This document shows, in pieces, positions 10,873-22,299 of a DNA stretch of 64,000 nt. This stretch comes from Cyrtodaria siliqua (taxonomy: Eukaryota > Mollusca > Bivalvia > Adapedonta > Hiatellidae), in the NCBI GenBank assembly GCA_037043455.1, contig JAWPHD010002616.1, positions 184,687-248,686 of the forward strand. Reading direction: 5' to 3'. Under the pieces are notes generated by a model. It was not told the origin of the DNA. It did no database searches and saw only the letters and a list, made by a program, of their open reading frames with translations. Made by a program: the position numbers and the translations under genes. The number at the start of each line of letters is the position of its first letter. Position 1 is the first letter of the stretch.

Positions 10873-11230
10873 AGAAAACGATTCCTAATATGCATAGGTA
10901 ATACATAACCATAAATACGCCATACATAATACAAGTAGCTATCACAATAAAGCACACCTAGGACATATCGCAGGTCATAAGGACATAATAAGATGAATAT
11001 ATTAATTGGGGGAAATACATTAAACCTTACTTAAACACTGAATGACAACTGTGTGTGTTTGCCATTATAAATGAATGTGGAAAATAATCATCTGTTCTTA
11101 GTTAGATAAAGCATGTTTTATAGATTGATGTGTTCTTAGTTTGAGATATCTTTCTCTATTTTAATGTGTTTGATATGTACGTTTATATAAAGGCGATACA
11201 AGTCTTAGTGGCCCTGACTACAAATCAGTG

Positions 11231-11370
11231 GTGCTATTACGTACTATCCTTTGGGATCATCAAACCTTGAAAGTAGAATATCCCTTAAGCCGGTGCTAGG
11301 AGGCGTGAGAGGTGTTGCACTTCACATTACCCCCTCATGAACAGACTCAATAAAACCGAGTCTGCTACCT
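11231..11370 (+). repeat. Dispersed retroelement-tail-like module, copy 2
   Basis: It shows 'atcctttgggatcatcaaac', then 'ccggtgctaggaggcgtgag', then 'catgaacagactcaataaaa' and 'ccgagtctgcta'. This is the best-preserved of the four copies. The hairpin around AATAAA is perfect for five or six base pairs. Confidence 0.6.
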
Positions 11371-11393
11371 ACTTTTATCTCTTGTTTGTGTGT

Positions 11394-11440
11394 GTTGCTT
11401 CCAAGGGATCCGCTTTTCAGTATTTATTTCCCATTATATC
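11394..11440 (+). repeat. 'ttgcttccaagtgatcc' dispersed module
   Basis: 'ttgcttccaagggatccg' followed by 'tttcagtatttattt' recurs at 14711-14745 and, more diverged, at about 34478-34512. At 11.4 and 14.7 kb it lies just upstream of a TTAA-MITE or its remnant, which suggests it belongs to a larger shared element. Confidence 0.5.
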
Positions 11441-11474
11441 AGGCCAGAATGAATGGGTGTTTAAAGCCATTTGA

Positions 11475-11788
11475 AGGGACACACGGCAATCTTGATTTTT
11501 TAAAAACTCATGACATCTCATTAGTTTTTCACATAAAGAGCATATGCTCAATCATAAATATTAATTACAAGAATAGTATAAAACATAGTATAAAACTTAT
11601 TGTTTTTTTGCATAAATCTAACTGGTGATTACATTACACCAATAATATATTTAAATCTATGGTAGAATAAGAAGAAAAAGTGAAAACTAAAAATTGTAAT
11701 TATATGCAAGCAGGTTTAAAGTCAAAATGATCCATCAATAATAAATCGAAACGCTAATTTTAAAACTTCAAGATTGCCGTGTGTTCCT
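11475..11788 (+). mobile_element. TTAA-type MITE (AGGGACAC family), copy 1
   Basis: The termini are AGGGACACACGGCAATCTTG and the reverse complement of CAAGATTGCCGTGTGTTCCT. The flanks are TTGA (11471-11474, one mismatch from TTAA) and TTAA (11789-11792). The 314-bp element is non-coding. TTAA duplication fits piggyBac or Kolobok. Termini starting AGG fit Kolobok better, but that is inference. Confidence 0.75.
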
Positions 11789-11918
11789 TTAACGTATTCG
11801 ATCATACCTCACGTACCCCATCCCCTTTAAATAACATCATATTTATGTACTATGCCTCATGTTGTTAGTTCATGTATTTCATATATGTTATAACCTGAGT
11901 GAAAAAAAAAGATATTAA

Positions 11919-12235
11919 AGGGACACATGGCAATCTTGAGCTTATTCAAATATTTGAAATGTGCTCATCGATTTAGTTATCCTGCGTCATTTTCACTTTA
12001 AAACTCCTTGCATATAATTAAATAAAATTTCGAGATTTCAATTTTCTTCATTATTTTACCTTTTTTTTTTAAATATCTTAATGGTGCAATATTATAAAAA
12101 GTTAGTAATATGTAAAAAACAATTTGCTTTGAAATATTCTAACAATTAATATTGATGATTGAACAAATGCAAGTTAAGAGAAAAACTAACGGGACGCCGT
12201 GAGTTTTTCAAGTATCAAGATTGCCGTGTGTCCCT
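11919..12235 (+). mobile_element. TTAA-type MITE (AGGGACAC family), copy 2
   Basis: The TIRs are AGGGACACATGGCAATCTTG and CAAGATTGCCGTGTGTCCCT. TTAA lies on both sides (11915-11918 and 12236-12239). It is 317 bp long and only about 130 bp downstream of copy 1, in the same orientation. Confidence 0.85.
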
Positions 12236-12458
12236 TTAACGGCTAAGTTCATATCAGGTTGGAATGGGTAATGATGACGAGCAAAACATGACTAAAAATA
12301 GAGAATTTGATGATTGCAAATCCACATCATGCCATCGATCCACATTCAATTCAAAGCCATGGTTTTCAGTTTTAGGAGTTGTAGCTCATGTATGGAACGG
12401 TAGCTGGATGTATATGTGTGTAACTGCCAACTGGGACCCATATATCAGGCCAGAACAG

Positions 12459-12732
12459 GAGTGCTGGCGTGGCGAAGTCGGTAGAGGGGCGGATTTGTAA
12501 ACGGAGACCCCTGGTTCAATCCTCCTTGGTACCACTGAGTTTCGTCGGTGTGTTCTTGGGCGTCCCGTGTATCGGTCTATCCTCCGAGCACGTTAAAGAA
12601 CCATAGGAATCTATTCGATAATAAGAGTAGGGTACGGTTCCCAGATGCCTATGTATCCTTCCCATCTCTCTGGGGCGACTTTAAATAACCTACACTGAGT
12701 TGATGAGCCGTTAAACAACATTCAATTCATTT
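12459..12732 (+). mobile_element. SINE1, full length, tRNA-derived, with target duplication
   Basis: A polymerase III A box (TGGCGAAGTCGG, an exact fit to TRGCNNAGYNGG) lies near the 5' end. A degenerate B box follows ('ctggttcaatcct'), then a conserved body ('gtcccgtgtatcggtctatc', 'ggaatctattcgataataag') and the 3' end 'gttaaacaacattcaattca'. The flanking direct repeats are caggccagaacag (12446-12458) and caggtcagaacag (12733-12745), 13 bp with one mismatch. This is the reference copy for SINE1 in the window. The 78-codon ORF that runs into it is accidental. Confidence 0.9.
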
Positions 12733-12745
12733 CAGGTCAGAACAG

Positions 12746-13950
12746 CAAATTATCTTTTGTCGACTTTAGAATACACTGCTCAAACATATTAAGCAAAGTA
12801 GAAAGAAAACGGATTATTTAAAAACGGAAATAAAGGACTTTCTGAATTTCCGAATCCAACCACGGACCTAATCTGTGATACAACAGAAAACGCAATGTGC
12901 AGTCTTGGTTTTGTTGGGAGATTCGTGGTGTTCAAAAGACAATCAACAAATAATTTTTCATACTCTCTGCTTGAGATATAAAGGGGTCGTTAGCTTCTCT
13001 GTCAATGAAACTTTGACCATTCAATAATGCCATCCAATATTTCTAACATTTCTGGTGCATATCACTCACGGGTCGTGCATTTTCAAAGAGCACGTTAATG
13101 TTCCGCAGCAGTACACGCGCTATTTCTCATTCAGAACTGTTTGATTGATTTTCTAAAATAAATATCCACCACGAGCTCTGATAGATGATTAAAAAGCTAG
13201 AATAAAAAATATATTGGATGGACTAAAGAACCTGGTATAAGTAGCTCAACGTAGCTAACGTTATCATTACGTCTTTACAAAAATAAAAGCAAGACTGATA
13301 ACAGGCGCCCAGGTTGTATACTTTTATAGGCTTTATGGAAATTATAACATCAACTAACTTTTCAGAACATTTTGACGCAATAGTTTGAAGAGTCAATTCT
13401 ACAATTAGTGTTATACACACATTTGTAAAAATAAATATAATAAGATCGTACGGATAATCAAATAACTTCCATTAATATAAATTATATATTACCGGGTTTA
13501 GACATATCGGCGTTGAAATCGAGACATTTTATCGATCTAGTTAGATACACTTTACTATTTTTTATTCTTCTAAAGGTGCGAAAAATCACGGAACCCTGAG
13601 CTTAGTTGTAAAGAAATTAAAACGCTGGCGCATGCGTACAGCTGGAGCAATCTCGTGCAAGGTGTCCATTTCGTGGAGATGCTGTACTGATACGATTCCC
13701 AGACTCAGATGAATATTCTAAAAGCTGGGATAAAATCGATTTTTTCTCTTTATGCTTTACCTTTTAATGACTACAGATCAAGTTCAGGTTGAAGCATATA
13801 TATGTGAACATATACATGGGTTCATGACTGTTCTCGCACGTTGTGGCTTATTTAAAACTAGTCGGGTGATGCTGAAGCGCTGACAAAGGAAGTTTTTGAA
13901 GAACTCCCGTTCTTTTAAAAATGACCATAAACACCTTTTCTAGCACATAA
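12746..13950. other. Unassigned stretch with an NRF1-like site
   Basis: No gene is supported. An isolated GCGCATGCG palindrome at 13628-13636 resembles an NRF1 core but has no promoter context. Confidence 0.4.
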
Positions 13951-13956
13951 CATATA

Positions 13957-14178
13957 CTACTCAAAATAATTTAAGGACTATGTTTAGATTTGGTTCATGT
14001 TTAAAGTGCTGTTATTAAAAAGTTACTGTATTTTTGCCATTTTTAAGTTAGGTTGTATTCTTTTACAATTGTTACATTACACACATTATTAATTTTTTAT
14101 ATGAATATGAAATCCATAATATTAAAGACTAAGTTATTATTACTGACCATTTTGTTGTCTTTAAATTAATTTGAGGAG
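13957..14178 (-). mobile_element. Short TIR element (CTCCTCAAAATAATTT family), copy 2
   Basis: It is 222 bp and flanked by TA (13955-13956 and 14179-14180). The TIRs are 'ctactcaaaataatttaagg' and the reverse complement of 'ctttaaattaatttgaggag'. It is inverted relative to 10371-10600. TA duplication suggests Tc1/mariner affinity. Confidence 0.8.
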
Positions 14179-14472
14179 TAGATCATGCATGTGCGCAGAT
14201 ATGTACATTTGTTATATATACTTTATAAAGGCGCAAGCGTAGGAGTGAACATTTAGAAACTGATATAGTTTCTATACCAGTAATATATTATGTTTCACGA
14301 TACATACATTTTATTAACTGTACACATGACCTCGGTATGCAACACGTTTAACATTTATTGCTGTAAGAATTCAAGCAAATCTTTCTGATTTTATCAGTCG
14401 CTTTGTCGCAATTTGTTCACTCTCGAGAATTTAGTTCGCCTTGGGACAGATGAATCAAATGTTTGATAGATC

Positions 14473-14664
14473 GGTTAGACACTACATGGCTTTAACCTTA
14501 TGGAAACACATACATGTATAGGTTAGACACTACATGGCTTTAACCTTATGGAAACATATACATGTATAGGTTAGACACTACATGGCTTTAACCTTATGGA
14601 AACATATACATGTATAGGTTAGACACTACATGGCTTTAACCTTATGGAAACACATACATGTATA
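14473..14664 (+). repeat. 48-bp tandem repeat, 4 copies
   Basis: The unit is 'ggttagacactacatggctt' 'taaccttatggaaacacata' 'catgtata'. The four copies differ only at one or two positions (cacata versus catata). Confidence 0.95.
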
Positions 14665-14739
14665 GGTTCAACTGTTAAAAGCTTTAAAGTGATATTTAGA
14701 GTTTGTGCTCCTTGCTTCCAAGTGATCCCATTTCAGTAT

Positions 14740-15295
14740 TTATTGAAGTAATTATTGAATTATTGAAGTAATTATTGAAAAATAATTATTGAATTATTGA
14801 AATAATTATGAAAAGTAATTAGTGAATTATTGAAGTAATTTGTGAATTACTGATGTAATTATTGAAAAGTAATTAGTGAATTACTGAAATAATTAAAATA
14901 GTTAGTGAATTATTAGGAGTAATTATTGAAAAGTAATTAGTGAATTATTGAAATAATTATTGAAAAGTTATTAGTGAATTATTGAAGTAATTATTGAAAA
15001 GTAATTAGTGAATTATTGAAGAAATTATTGAAAAGTAATTAGTGAATTATTGAAGTAATTATTGAATTATTAAGTAATTATTGAAAAGTAATTAGTGAAT
15101 TATTGAAATAATTATTGAATTATTAAAGTAATTATTGAAAAGTAATTAGTGAATTATTGAAGTAATTATTGAAAAGTAATTAGTGAATTATTGAAATAAT
15201 TATTGAATTATTAAAGTAATTATTGAAAAGTAATTAGTGAATTATTGAAATAATTATTGAAAAGTAATTATTGAATTATTGAAGTAATTATTAAG
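14740..15295 (+). repeat. AT-rich ~34-bp minisatellite
   Basis: The unit is 'aattattgaagtaattattg' 'aaaagtaattagtg', with frequent unit-length variants, over about 550 bp. It begins within the 'cagtatttatt' end of the dispersed module (14711-14745) and ends at the remnant of a TTAA-type MITE. Confidence 0.9.
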
Positions 15296-15299
15296 CATT

Positions 15300-15615
15300 G
15301 AAATAAGCACCCCGATTAAAATAATCGAGTATTATTTTAACTTATAACTGCTTGCATGCAATCTAAAAAGATAATAAACTAAGGGTCTGTTTTAATTAAA
15401 TTAATTGTTTCTTCTTTATTCTATCATGGTGTAGTGTTGGTGTAATATAATACAACAAATACAAAACCCAATAATGTGTTATTAGGTCTGTGATAATATG
15501 CTAAAAATAGTTTTCTTTAAACCATTTACATATTATAAATATTATTTTTTAAATATTCAATTCTTGAGAAAATATTATGGGACGCCGCAAGTTAAAAATA
15601 CAGGTTGCCGTATTC
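15300..15615 (+). mobile_element. TTAA-type MITE (AGGGACAC family), decayed right part
   Basis: 'atgggacgccgcaagtt' followed by 'caggttgccgtattcccct' corresponds to 'acgggacgccgtgagttt' and the right TIR of copy 2. The left TIR has been lost or replaced by the minisatellite. Confidence 0.5.
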
Positions 15616-15619
15616 CCCT

Positions 15620-16530
15620 ACATATACATGTATAGGTTCATATTAAACTGACATTTAAAGTAAATGATACTATTCACCAATCTAAACTATATAAAAAATA
15701 ATGTTGAAATGTTAATTATGTAGATGCATGTATAATAATATAGCATGATGTTTAACACGGAATAACTATCTATGTTTCAATACCAAGCAATGAGTTTATA
15801 ACAACTGATGCACACGTTCAGAAATTTTTGAAATTATAAAAAACACTTTTATAAAAACACTAACTACAATCTGAGATTATCTGAATATATTAATATTTAT
15901 TTTATTCCAGATAGTCGTGTATACACAATTGAATATATACTATTACACAAACTAAGTACTATGTGCTTTTCACCTTTTGATGGTATAATGTAATAATGGC
16001 TTAGTAAATTGTAATTTATTTGTTTAACAATACAATATTTGATTATAAGACTAAGAGTATCGATTAATTCACTACCCCGTTATAGGTCTGTGAGGGTCTG
16101 GATGGAGCATCCTTCAACACACCATATACATTCTCAAATTATGATTTAAATTCTCAGATTAAAACCCATACTAATCGAATCTGAGCACATTTTTTTAACT
16201 TTTTTTACCTGTTTATATCATTGAAAATATATGTATTCATTTTAACACATATCTAGGCAGTTTCTAATAATGTAACCTACATGATTTAACTTGTTAAATA
16301 CATTAGCATATATAAGTATACACTATTGGAATTGCTACTTTTTATATAGTATGTTATTAATACTCAATCCTAAATCTCTCTCTCTCTCTCGGTAAGAATC
16401 TCATTTTGGTAATATTTTAAAAATAAATGGATAAATCATTGAATACGAAACATGTATACACACGAATAAAATGTATTATTTCTATGGTATAGTATAACTT
16501 TAAACATTTAGAATAGTCAAACATAATATG
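15620..16530. other. AT-rich stretch; CT microsatellite only
   Basis: A (tc)n tract lies at 16375-16391. I recognise nothing else. Confidence 0.4.
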
Positions 16531-16532
16531 TA

Positions 16533-17125
16533 CAGTAAGGCCTGCTCAAGAGATCACCTTTATTTAGAGACCACCTGTTTTAAAGAGACCACTGTCTCAC
16601 TTCCCAAGGCAAGATTATTGTTTTAAATTAAAGTAGCTATCCCGCCAACAACAGCCACATTTTACAAAGTATGTACTAAGGTATTAACCTCCTGATGGCG
16701 AGGGTATACTAAGGTATTAACCTCCTGATGGCGAGGGTATACTAAGGTATTAACCTCCTGATGGCGAGGGTATACTTGCATATTTTGAGGATCCAATCTA
16801 TATAGACAGAACATAAACGTCTTTAACCAGCCAGGCCAAACCCCCAAACTGCAGCGTCGAATTCATAGTTACCAACCCATTATTCCCTTTACGCATATTC
16901 AATAACGAGTATTTAAGGAACCCATGAATAAACCTTTATTTTTAATCGAATGCATACATTAATATATGAACTGAACACCTTGTTAGAGTTTTAAGCGTAA
17001 TGTTGCCGTTATTTGGCGGGTATGTTTCTGTAAATTAAATGTAAAAGGAGACCTTTTTTCAGACTAATTTCTGCTTTTCCATTTAATGGTCTCCTTAATA
17101 CAGGTTTGACTTTTTGAGATTTTAA
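16533..17125. repeat. Split 'gagaccac' dispersed repeat flanking a MITE
   Basis: The left block (16533-16615) has 'gcctgctcaagagatcacc', 'gagaccacctgttttaaaga'. The right block (17040-17125) has 'aaaaggagacctttttt', 'atggtctccttaatacaggt'. They read as the two halves of one repeat with inverted 'ggtctcc/ggagacc' words, interrupted by the MITE at 16636-17022. The joining is inference. Confidence 0.4.
16636..17022 (+). mobile_element. CCCGCC-TIR MITE with internal triplication
   Basis: The left end is 'ctatcccgccaacaacagcc' and the right end 'gttgccgttatttggcgggt', imperfect inverted repeats of each other. Between them a 33-bp segment ('ggtattaacctcctgatggc', 'gagggtatactaa') is present three times in a row at about 16680-16778. 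Other copies have it once in the form 'cctactgacgacgaggtata'. The minus-strand ORF here is just the triplicated unit. Confidence 0.85.
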
Positions 17126-17129
17126 TTCT

Positions 17130-19550
17130 GTCTTCTTTTAATATAATTATTTTCAAATCATTTTCATGCAGTATAATATATCTTTTTTCATATCAGTAAC
17201 ATGTATTCTACTTCTAGATATGTATGCTGTTTTGCACTGATTGCGTTTTGCATATTTGTGTTTGCTTCACTGATTTTTGTATTATCCGTCATTGCTAATA
17301 ACGCGGCTTCTTCACCGCTGTTGCTCATTGTGATCGATCTGTATATACATGTACGCTGTGACTTTGTTGAGCCTTCGTCATGTGGTGGCAAATTCCTTTT
17401 TAATACTTTATAATTTAGGTTATTCCACACATGTAGTAGCCATAAGTAGTGTTAAATTGACTGCAGCCTTTCTTGAATCTATGTTAGTCATGTATGAAGA
17501 TAAAAGCCAGTCAGCGACGTGGAACGTCATAAATGAGTCTCACTATGTTCTTAACATCTGCACTCCGTGTACAGATCGCTGGTGTCATAATGGCGGGATC
17601 AACATTCATATTCATATTTTATTGATAAAGTGTTAGCAATATCGCGGAGTTTGTTATTTTAAAAAAAAAGAATTTTCATCGGATTAAAAGCGGACCTGGA
17701 TAAACCCTTCGATAGGTAGTGAATGTGTTCCTTAGAGTTGCATTAGATGCCATAAATTAGCAGTCACCAGTCATATATGTTCCTCATGTAGTGTTTTATA
17801 TAATACATGGTGTATATGGTATATGGTATATCGATGTTGTACGTGGTTATACTAGTATATTGTCGATGTACTGGTTAATGGGATGGGGTATATTGCCACC
17901 AGAGGTGATAAGGGTATCTGGTATATCGCCGTTGTATGATATCTGCTTTTGTTAGGGTGACATTTATATGCATGATATAATTTACTTAATTTAAAATGTT
18001 TTTCATTGGTGTTTCTTTATTTTGTTTTGTCAGATAGTTATCAGGTCGTTCGTTCACTGGAAAATAACGCAAACCCGATTTTATGAAGCAAATCTTACAT
18101 GAAACAATCTTTCATATACTTTCAATATATAAAAGTTACATAGTTAAAACTGTAGGAATCTCATATGAACATGAATAAGGAGATGAGAATGTGTGCTTTC
18201 ACACACACGTCTTACATATTCTCATCTGTCATCATTAATACATGTTGTCAACCTCTAGAACGGTTGATAGAGTGAGCTGAAACACGTGGATTGAATGAGT
18301 CCGCACTTTCTAAGTTTATCTCGCCAATGTGTAACATTCATTAGTATTGTATTTTTTGCATTCATACTTTACGAGAATATCGATATGTTTAAAACACGCG
18401 TTTGTTCTGAAGTTCAATTTGCATATCATTTTTTTCCTCGCTTTTCTTCAATTTGTAACTGTTCATTCATGCTGTGACTATTTTGAGGTTTAAACCACGC
18501 TGGATTGTGTGGAGTTCATGATTTTATCTAATATTATGTTAATTATTAAGTTACCATATTCTGTTTCTATACTAATTTCTATATATTTTGAAAAAGGAAC
18601 AGCCTGCCAACTACTTGCTAACTACACATACTAGAGCTAGAGCTTTTTAGTGCCATTTATTCATTGTACTGAAATTGTTTTCTGCTGTTTACGTTTACCC
18701 TTTTAAAGTCCACCTACATAATCTAATACTATCTTCAGTATGCCACGTGCAGGTTGTGGTAATTGGAACCGTGAATACATAATTAAACGTTTTGTTCTTT
18801 CAGATATAAGGCTTTAAAGATTTATGTCAAACGAAGGATGACATCGATGAAACAAAACATGCCACTATCCCAGAATATATTACGATGTTGGAGTGACAGT
18901 GTTCCAGCGACAAAAGGAATAAAGAATGATTGTAATTACACTTTAAAGAGAACATTTTCTTCTTCGAGACGTTCAACCATTATCTCGATGGTTGATGGTT
19001 TAAGTGACAACAAGCTTAACACCAACTCTTACAATTAGATGAAGCGAGCTCTTCGCAACACATTTGGTAAAAATGTAAAGCTGGTTGCTTTCTTTTGTTT
19101 CTAGGAAAGGATATTTGTACTATTTAATGTGTATGTATCAATAAAACAATATATGTAAACTTCTGAAATGAAACAAAAACGATTACTGGATGATTGTAAA
19201 GAGGACATCAACAAGGAGCTAGGACAACTAGGTGGAAGGATTTGACACTCATTAGAAGACTCTAGTTCTGTCTTTGGTTATCTAGCTGTATGATTGTTTA
19301 CAAGTCTCATAAAGCTAGGTTACCAAAGGCAGAAATAGACGTCAGAACTGCCACAAGCAACACGCATGATGGACGTCCCACCACAGAAATAGACGTGAAA
19401 ACCACTTCAATTAACATACATTGTGGATATCCCAACAAACGAGACACCCAGATGTATTTTTATTTTGGATGGATCTAAATGAACTGACATGTTTTCGAAG
19501 CAAATCTTACATGAAACAATCTTTCATACACTTTCAATTTTTAACGCAAG
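17130..19550. other. 2.4 kb with weak ORFs, no supported gene
   Basis: Overlapping ORFs on both strands at 17188-17636, and short ORFs at 18295, 18838 and 19290, are present. None has a recognisable domain or convincing splice sites. 'gtatatggtatatggtatat' is a small tandem at about 17812-17832. Confidence 0.35.
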
Positions 19551-19890
19551 CAATGTACCTTTTGGAAGCATAACGGCCCGGCCCCGACCGAGGTACATTT
19601 TGAAAGCACTTAAACAATGTTCCTTTTGAAGGAAACAAGACTCTACTTTGGACTCTCAACCAATTAAACTTAAACTATTAAGGAAACATGCAAACAAAAC
19701 GTCAGAAGCAATTATTCAAGTGTACCATTTGGAAGCACCTCGGACAAAACAATACTTCTGAGAACTTAAGACAATGTACCTTTTGGAAGCATCTAAATCG
19801 AGAAAGTGTTTGGAACCACTTCAAGCAAAGAGCGTTTTTGATCTACCTAAACAATTATATATTTTGTAAGCGCTTCTTAACCAATAAAAA
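19548..19890 (+). repeat. Degenerate ~28-bp repeat
   Basis: 'gtaccttttggaagca' or close variants recur at about 19555, 19590, 19722 and 19777. More diverged forms are at about 19806 ('gtgtttggaaccacttc') and 19858 ('tattttgtaagcgcttc'). The intervals are near multiples of 27-29 bp, so this looks like a very old tandem array. The 69-codon ORF across it is repeat-derived. Confidence 0.55.
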
Positions 19891-20494
19891 ACTATAAAAA
19901 GGAGTAAGCCCAACTAGTTTGGCAAAGACATCATACAAGGAACAAAATGGGCGCGTAATTTAAACACATCTAAAATCAACATACAATAAAAGAATAAACA
20001 AATTTCATCAAAGCCAACGTTGGAGTTTGTAAACAACTACTCATTTATTTGTCGGCATACTGGATGACTGGAAAGCTATCTTCAGTTGTACGCGTGGCCG
20101 TCGTTCAAAAGTGAAAAAGTATGATTGATAAACCCACGTTAAGGAGGAGGATTTTTGGAGACCAAAGGAGGAACACTGTAAACATAAGATCAACATTTAT
20201 GTAACTGCTAAAATTAAACGAACCCACCAAATCCGAACCGTTTGTATTTTAGCACACTCCGAATTAGTGATCATATGAATTTATATTATGATCACTTTTT
20301 TGGAGTTTTCAACATTTCAGAATGCAGTTAACTTGTGCACTCGTGGGAAAAAATAGTTTACAATTCAAACATTATAGAAAGGTGTCGTTAAATTAAGTTT
20401 TAATTATATATTTGTGTTTTATAGACGACCAGTTATATTCGGTAGCCTACTGCTACCTGCCCATTGATTTTTTTTTATATATATAAAATAAACT

Positions 20495-20775
20495 ACATAA
20501 CATGTATGTCCTGTATCTTCTCAGAAATGATTTGTCTTATGAATGACTGCACCGATCTGAGATACCAAAGTTATAAACTAATTTCCATATAAGCTTATGC
20601 AATTAAAAAATCGGAACGTGGCGATGCTTGAAATATGTGTCAAATATGTCAACAGTGTATATACGCCAACACCAGTGAAATTACACCAGTGAAATGAATT
20701 ATCTTTATAGAAAGAAAGGAGAATTATTCACAGGCCGACATTTCATGTTCTGCGACGGGTGTACCACGCCTTTTG
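20495..20775 (+). repeat. Rep-C dispersed repeat, copy 1
   Basis: It shares 'tgtatcttctcagaaa', 'aatttccatataag', 'caatgcttgaaa'-like words and an end 'gaattattcacaggccgac' with 21325-21650. The 'gcaatgggtgt' end and 'agaaaggagaattatt' match the minus strand of 53965-54085. Confidence 0.6.
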
Positions 20776-21324
20776 ATCACTAATAAAAGGCATTTTTTTT
20801 ATGGAATTTTCTTTTGCAAACTGATGTTCAATTGTCCTTATCAACATCTCAGTGTAATCTCACGAGAATAACTGTAGGAATACATTCATAATAACAAATC
20901 GGTATAAAAAATGTTTACCGCATTTTTAAAATAATTATGTATTTTAAATAAAACATCCGAAATAGAGGTGGATTTTTTAATTATTTTTTTTAGCAAATCA
21001 AATACTAATATGCTTTAATCATTAACATATCTAGAAAATATATTTATTTTTGAACAATAACTATATAGAAACCGAGTCCAATGCACATGGTTGGCCTGTT
21101 ATTGGATAGCAAGGTAGCAGCTTTTTTAAAAGATGCGATATTTCAGGTTTGATTAACAGCTAGCGAGTTTGAAGATGCGAGTTTGAAGAAACGGAATTCG
21201 CAGAAATGACCTCTCCAAATACGAACTATTTTATACATTTTATTCACAGGAAGTGCTGAATAACTTATATTCTCATCACAAATGGCACATACTCGTATGC
21301 TGCCAAAATATCCACAGAAAGGTG

Positions 21325-21650
21325 GAGGTCATGTATCTTCTAAGAAAGAACGTGTCTCATGAATGAATGCTCCCTTTAGAAACATAAACACTGAGATGCC
21401 AAAATATTGTATGAATTTCCATATAAGTAAAATAAATTTTAAAAACTTACAGTTTTAACATGACAATGCTTGAAAGATCAACAATGCGATATAAACCAAA
21501 AATGGCTGTTTAAATTAGTGAAAATGCCTTTTTTTACAAAAAGAAATGATGATTATTTACTGACTGCCATTATGCGACTACCCCAGGCAGACACTACCCC
21601 AGGCAGACACGTCCTGTAATGCAATGGGTGTGCTACACCTTCACATACTT
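21325..21650 (+). repeat. Rep-C dispersed repeat, copy 2
   Basis: It follows copy 1 in the same orientation with an offset of about 830 bp. It ends with a local duplication of 'ctaccccaggcagacac' (21580-21610) before 'gcaatgggtgtgctacacc'. No coding frame is kept between the copies. Confidence 0.6.
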
Positions 21651-21918
21651 GCTTAAACGGAGTTAACTTTACAAGATGGCTCGCGAACAGCATACGATGA
21701 TTTATTTTGATATGTCCATACTTTCTTAGAATACTCATAAATAAGACGACATGGCATGTCCTTGAAGCAAATTTTATATTCTAATACCTGACTATTTGCT
21801 ATAGTTTAGAAGGCGTGTCGTTTATATTGATAATAAAAGTTAATACACGAAATTCATTCTGTCTTGTTAACAACATTATTGAAAATAAATTTGTCAGAGA
21901 ATGTACACTTGAATATAG

Positions 21919-22062
21919 AGAATATTATGTCAGTGCCTTTTACCATCAAGTTTATTAGGCGAGGCTTAGAAAACGAAGAATGGTGAGGCTCTGCCGAGCC
22001 ATTCTTCGTTTTCGTGCCGAGCCTAATAAACTTGATAGCAAAAGGCACTGACATAATATTCT
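21919..22062. repeat. 144-bp foldback palindrome
   Basis: The left arm begins 'agaatattatgtcagtgcct' and the right arm ends 'ggcactgacataatattct'. Between them 'catcaagtttattaggc' pairs with 'gcctaataaacttgat', and 'aaaacgaagaatgg' with 'ccattcttcgtttt'. The centre is near 'gaggctctgccgagcc'. There are few mismatches. It would form a long hairpin in DNA or RNA. Confidence 0.9.
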
Positions 22063-22174
22063 ATTTATCATGTAGATTATCCACATGTTCTGTATGAATT
22101 ACTATTATTACCTATTTCTCCGAATGTTACGCTTATCGAGGACGCCGCCATGTTGTTGTTTTTTGTTTGTTTTA

Positions 22175-22206
22175 TGACGTCAGGCATCGTTACGTGCATG
22201 ACGTCA
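22175..22206. promoter_or_regulatory. Two CRE-type TGACGTCA palindromes
   Basis: TGACGTCA occurs at 22175-22182 and 22199-22206, exactly 24 bp apart and each near 'gttacgt'. This is the full CREB/ATF consensus. No transcript start is evident nearby, so function is unproven. It may be part of a repeat associated with the adjacent foldback. Confidence 0.4.
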
Positions 22207-22299
22207 GATAACGTTACGTACAATAAACGCCGAGGGAATCCGCATTGATTTGCTCTATTGGTCATAGGCAAATAAAGCAAAATTTAATAGGTCACCCCT

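Noticed and set aside
12264..12500. 78-codon ORF
   Set aside because: It runs across the SINE1 target duplication and into the SINE head. There is no conserved product.
13628..13636. NRF1 site marking a promoter
   Set aside because: A single 9-bp palindrome with no CpG-rich surroundings or downstream exon. Chance is likely enough.
17188..17636. Overlapping ORFs of 70-95 codons on both strands
   Set aside because: Several frames are open at once in a slightly GC-richer stretch. There is no domain, no clear splice sites, and no reason to choose one. The minus frame (containing SNSGEEAALLAMTDN) is the most protein-like but remains unsupported.
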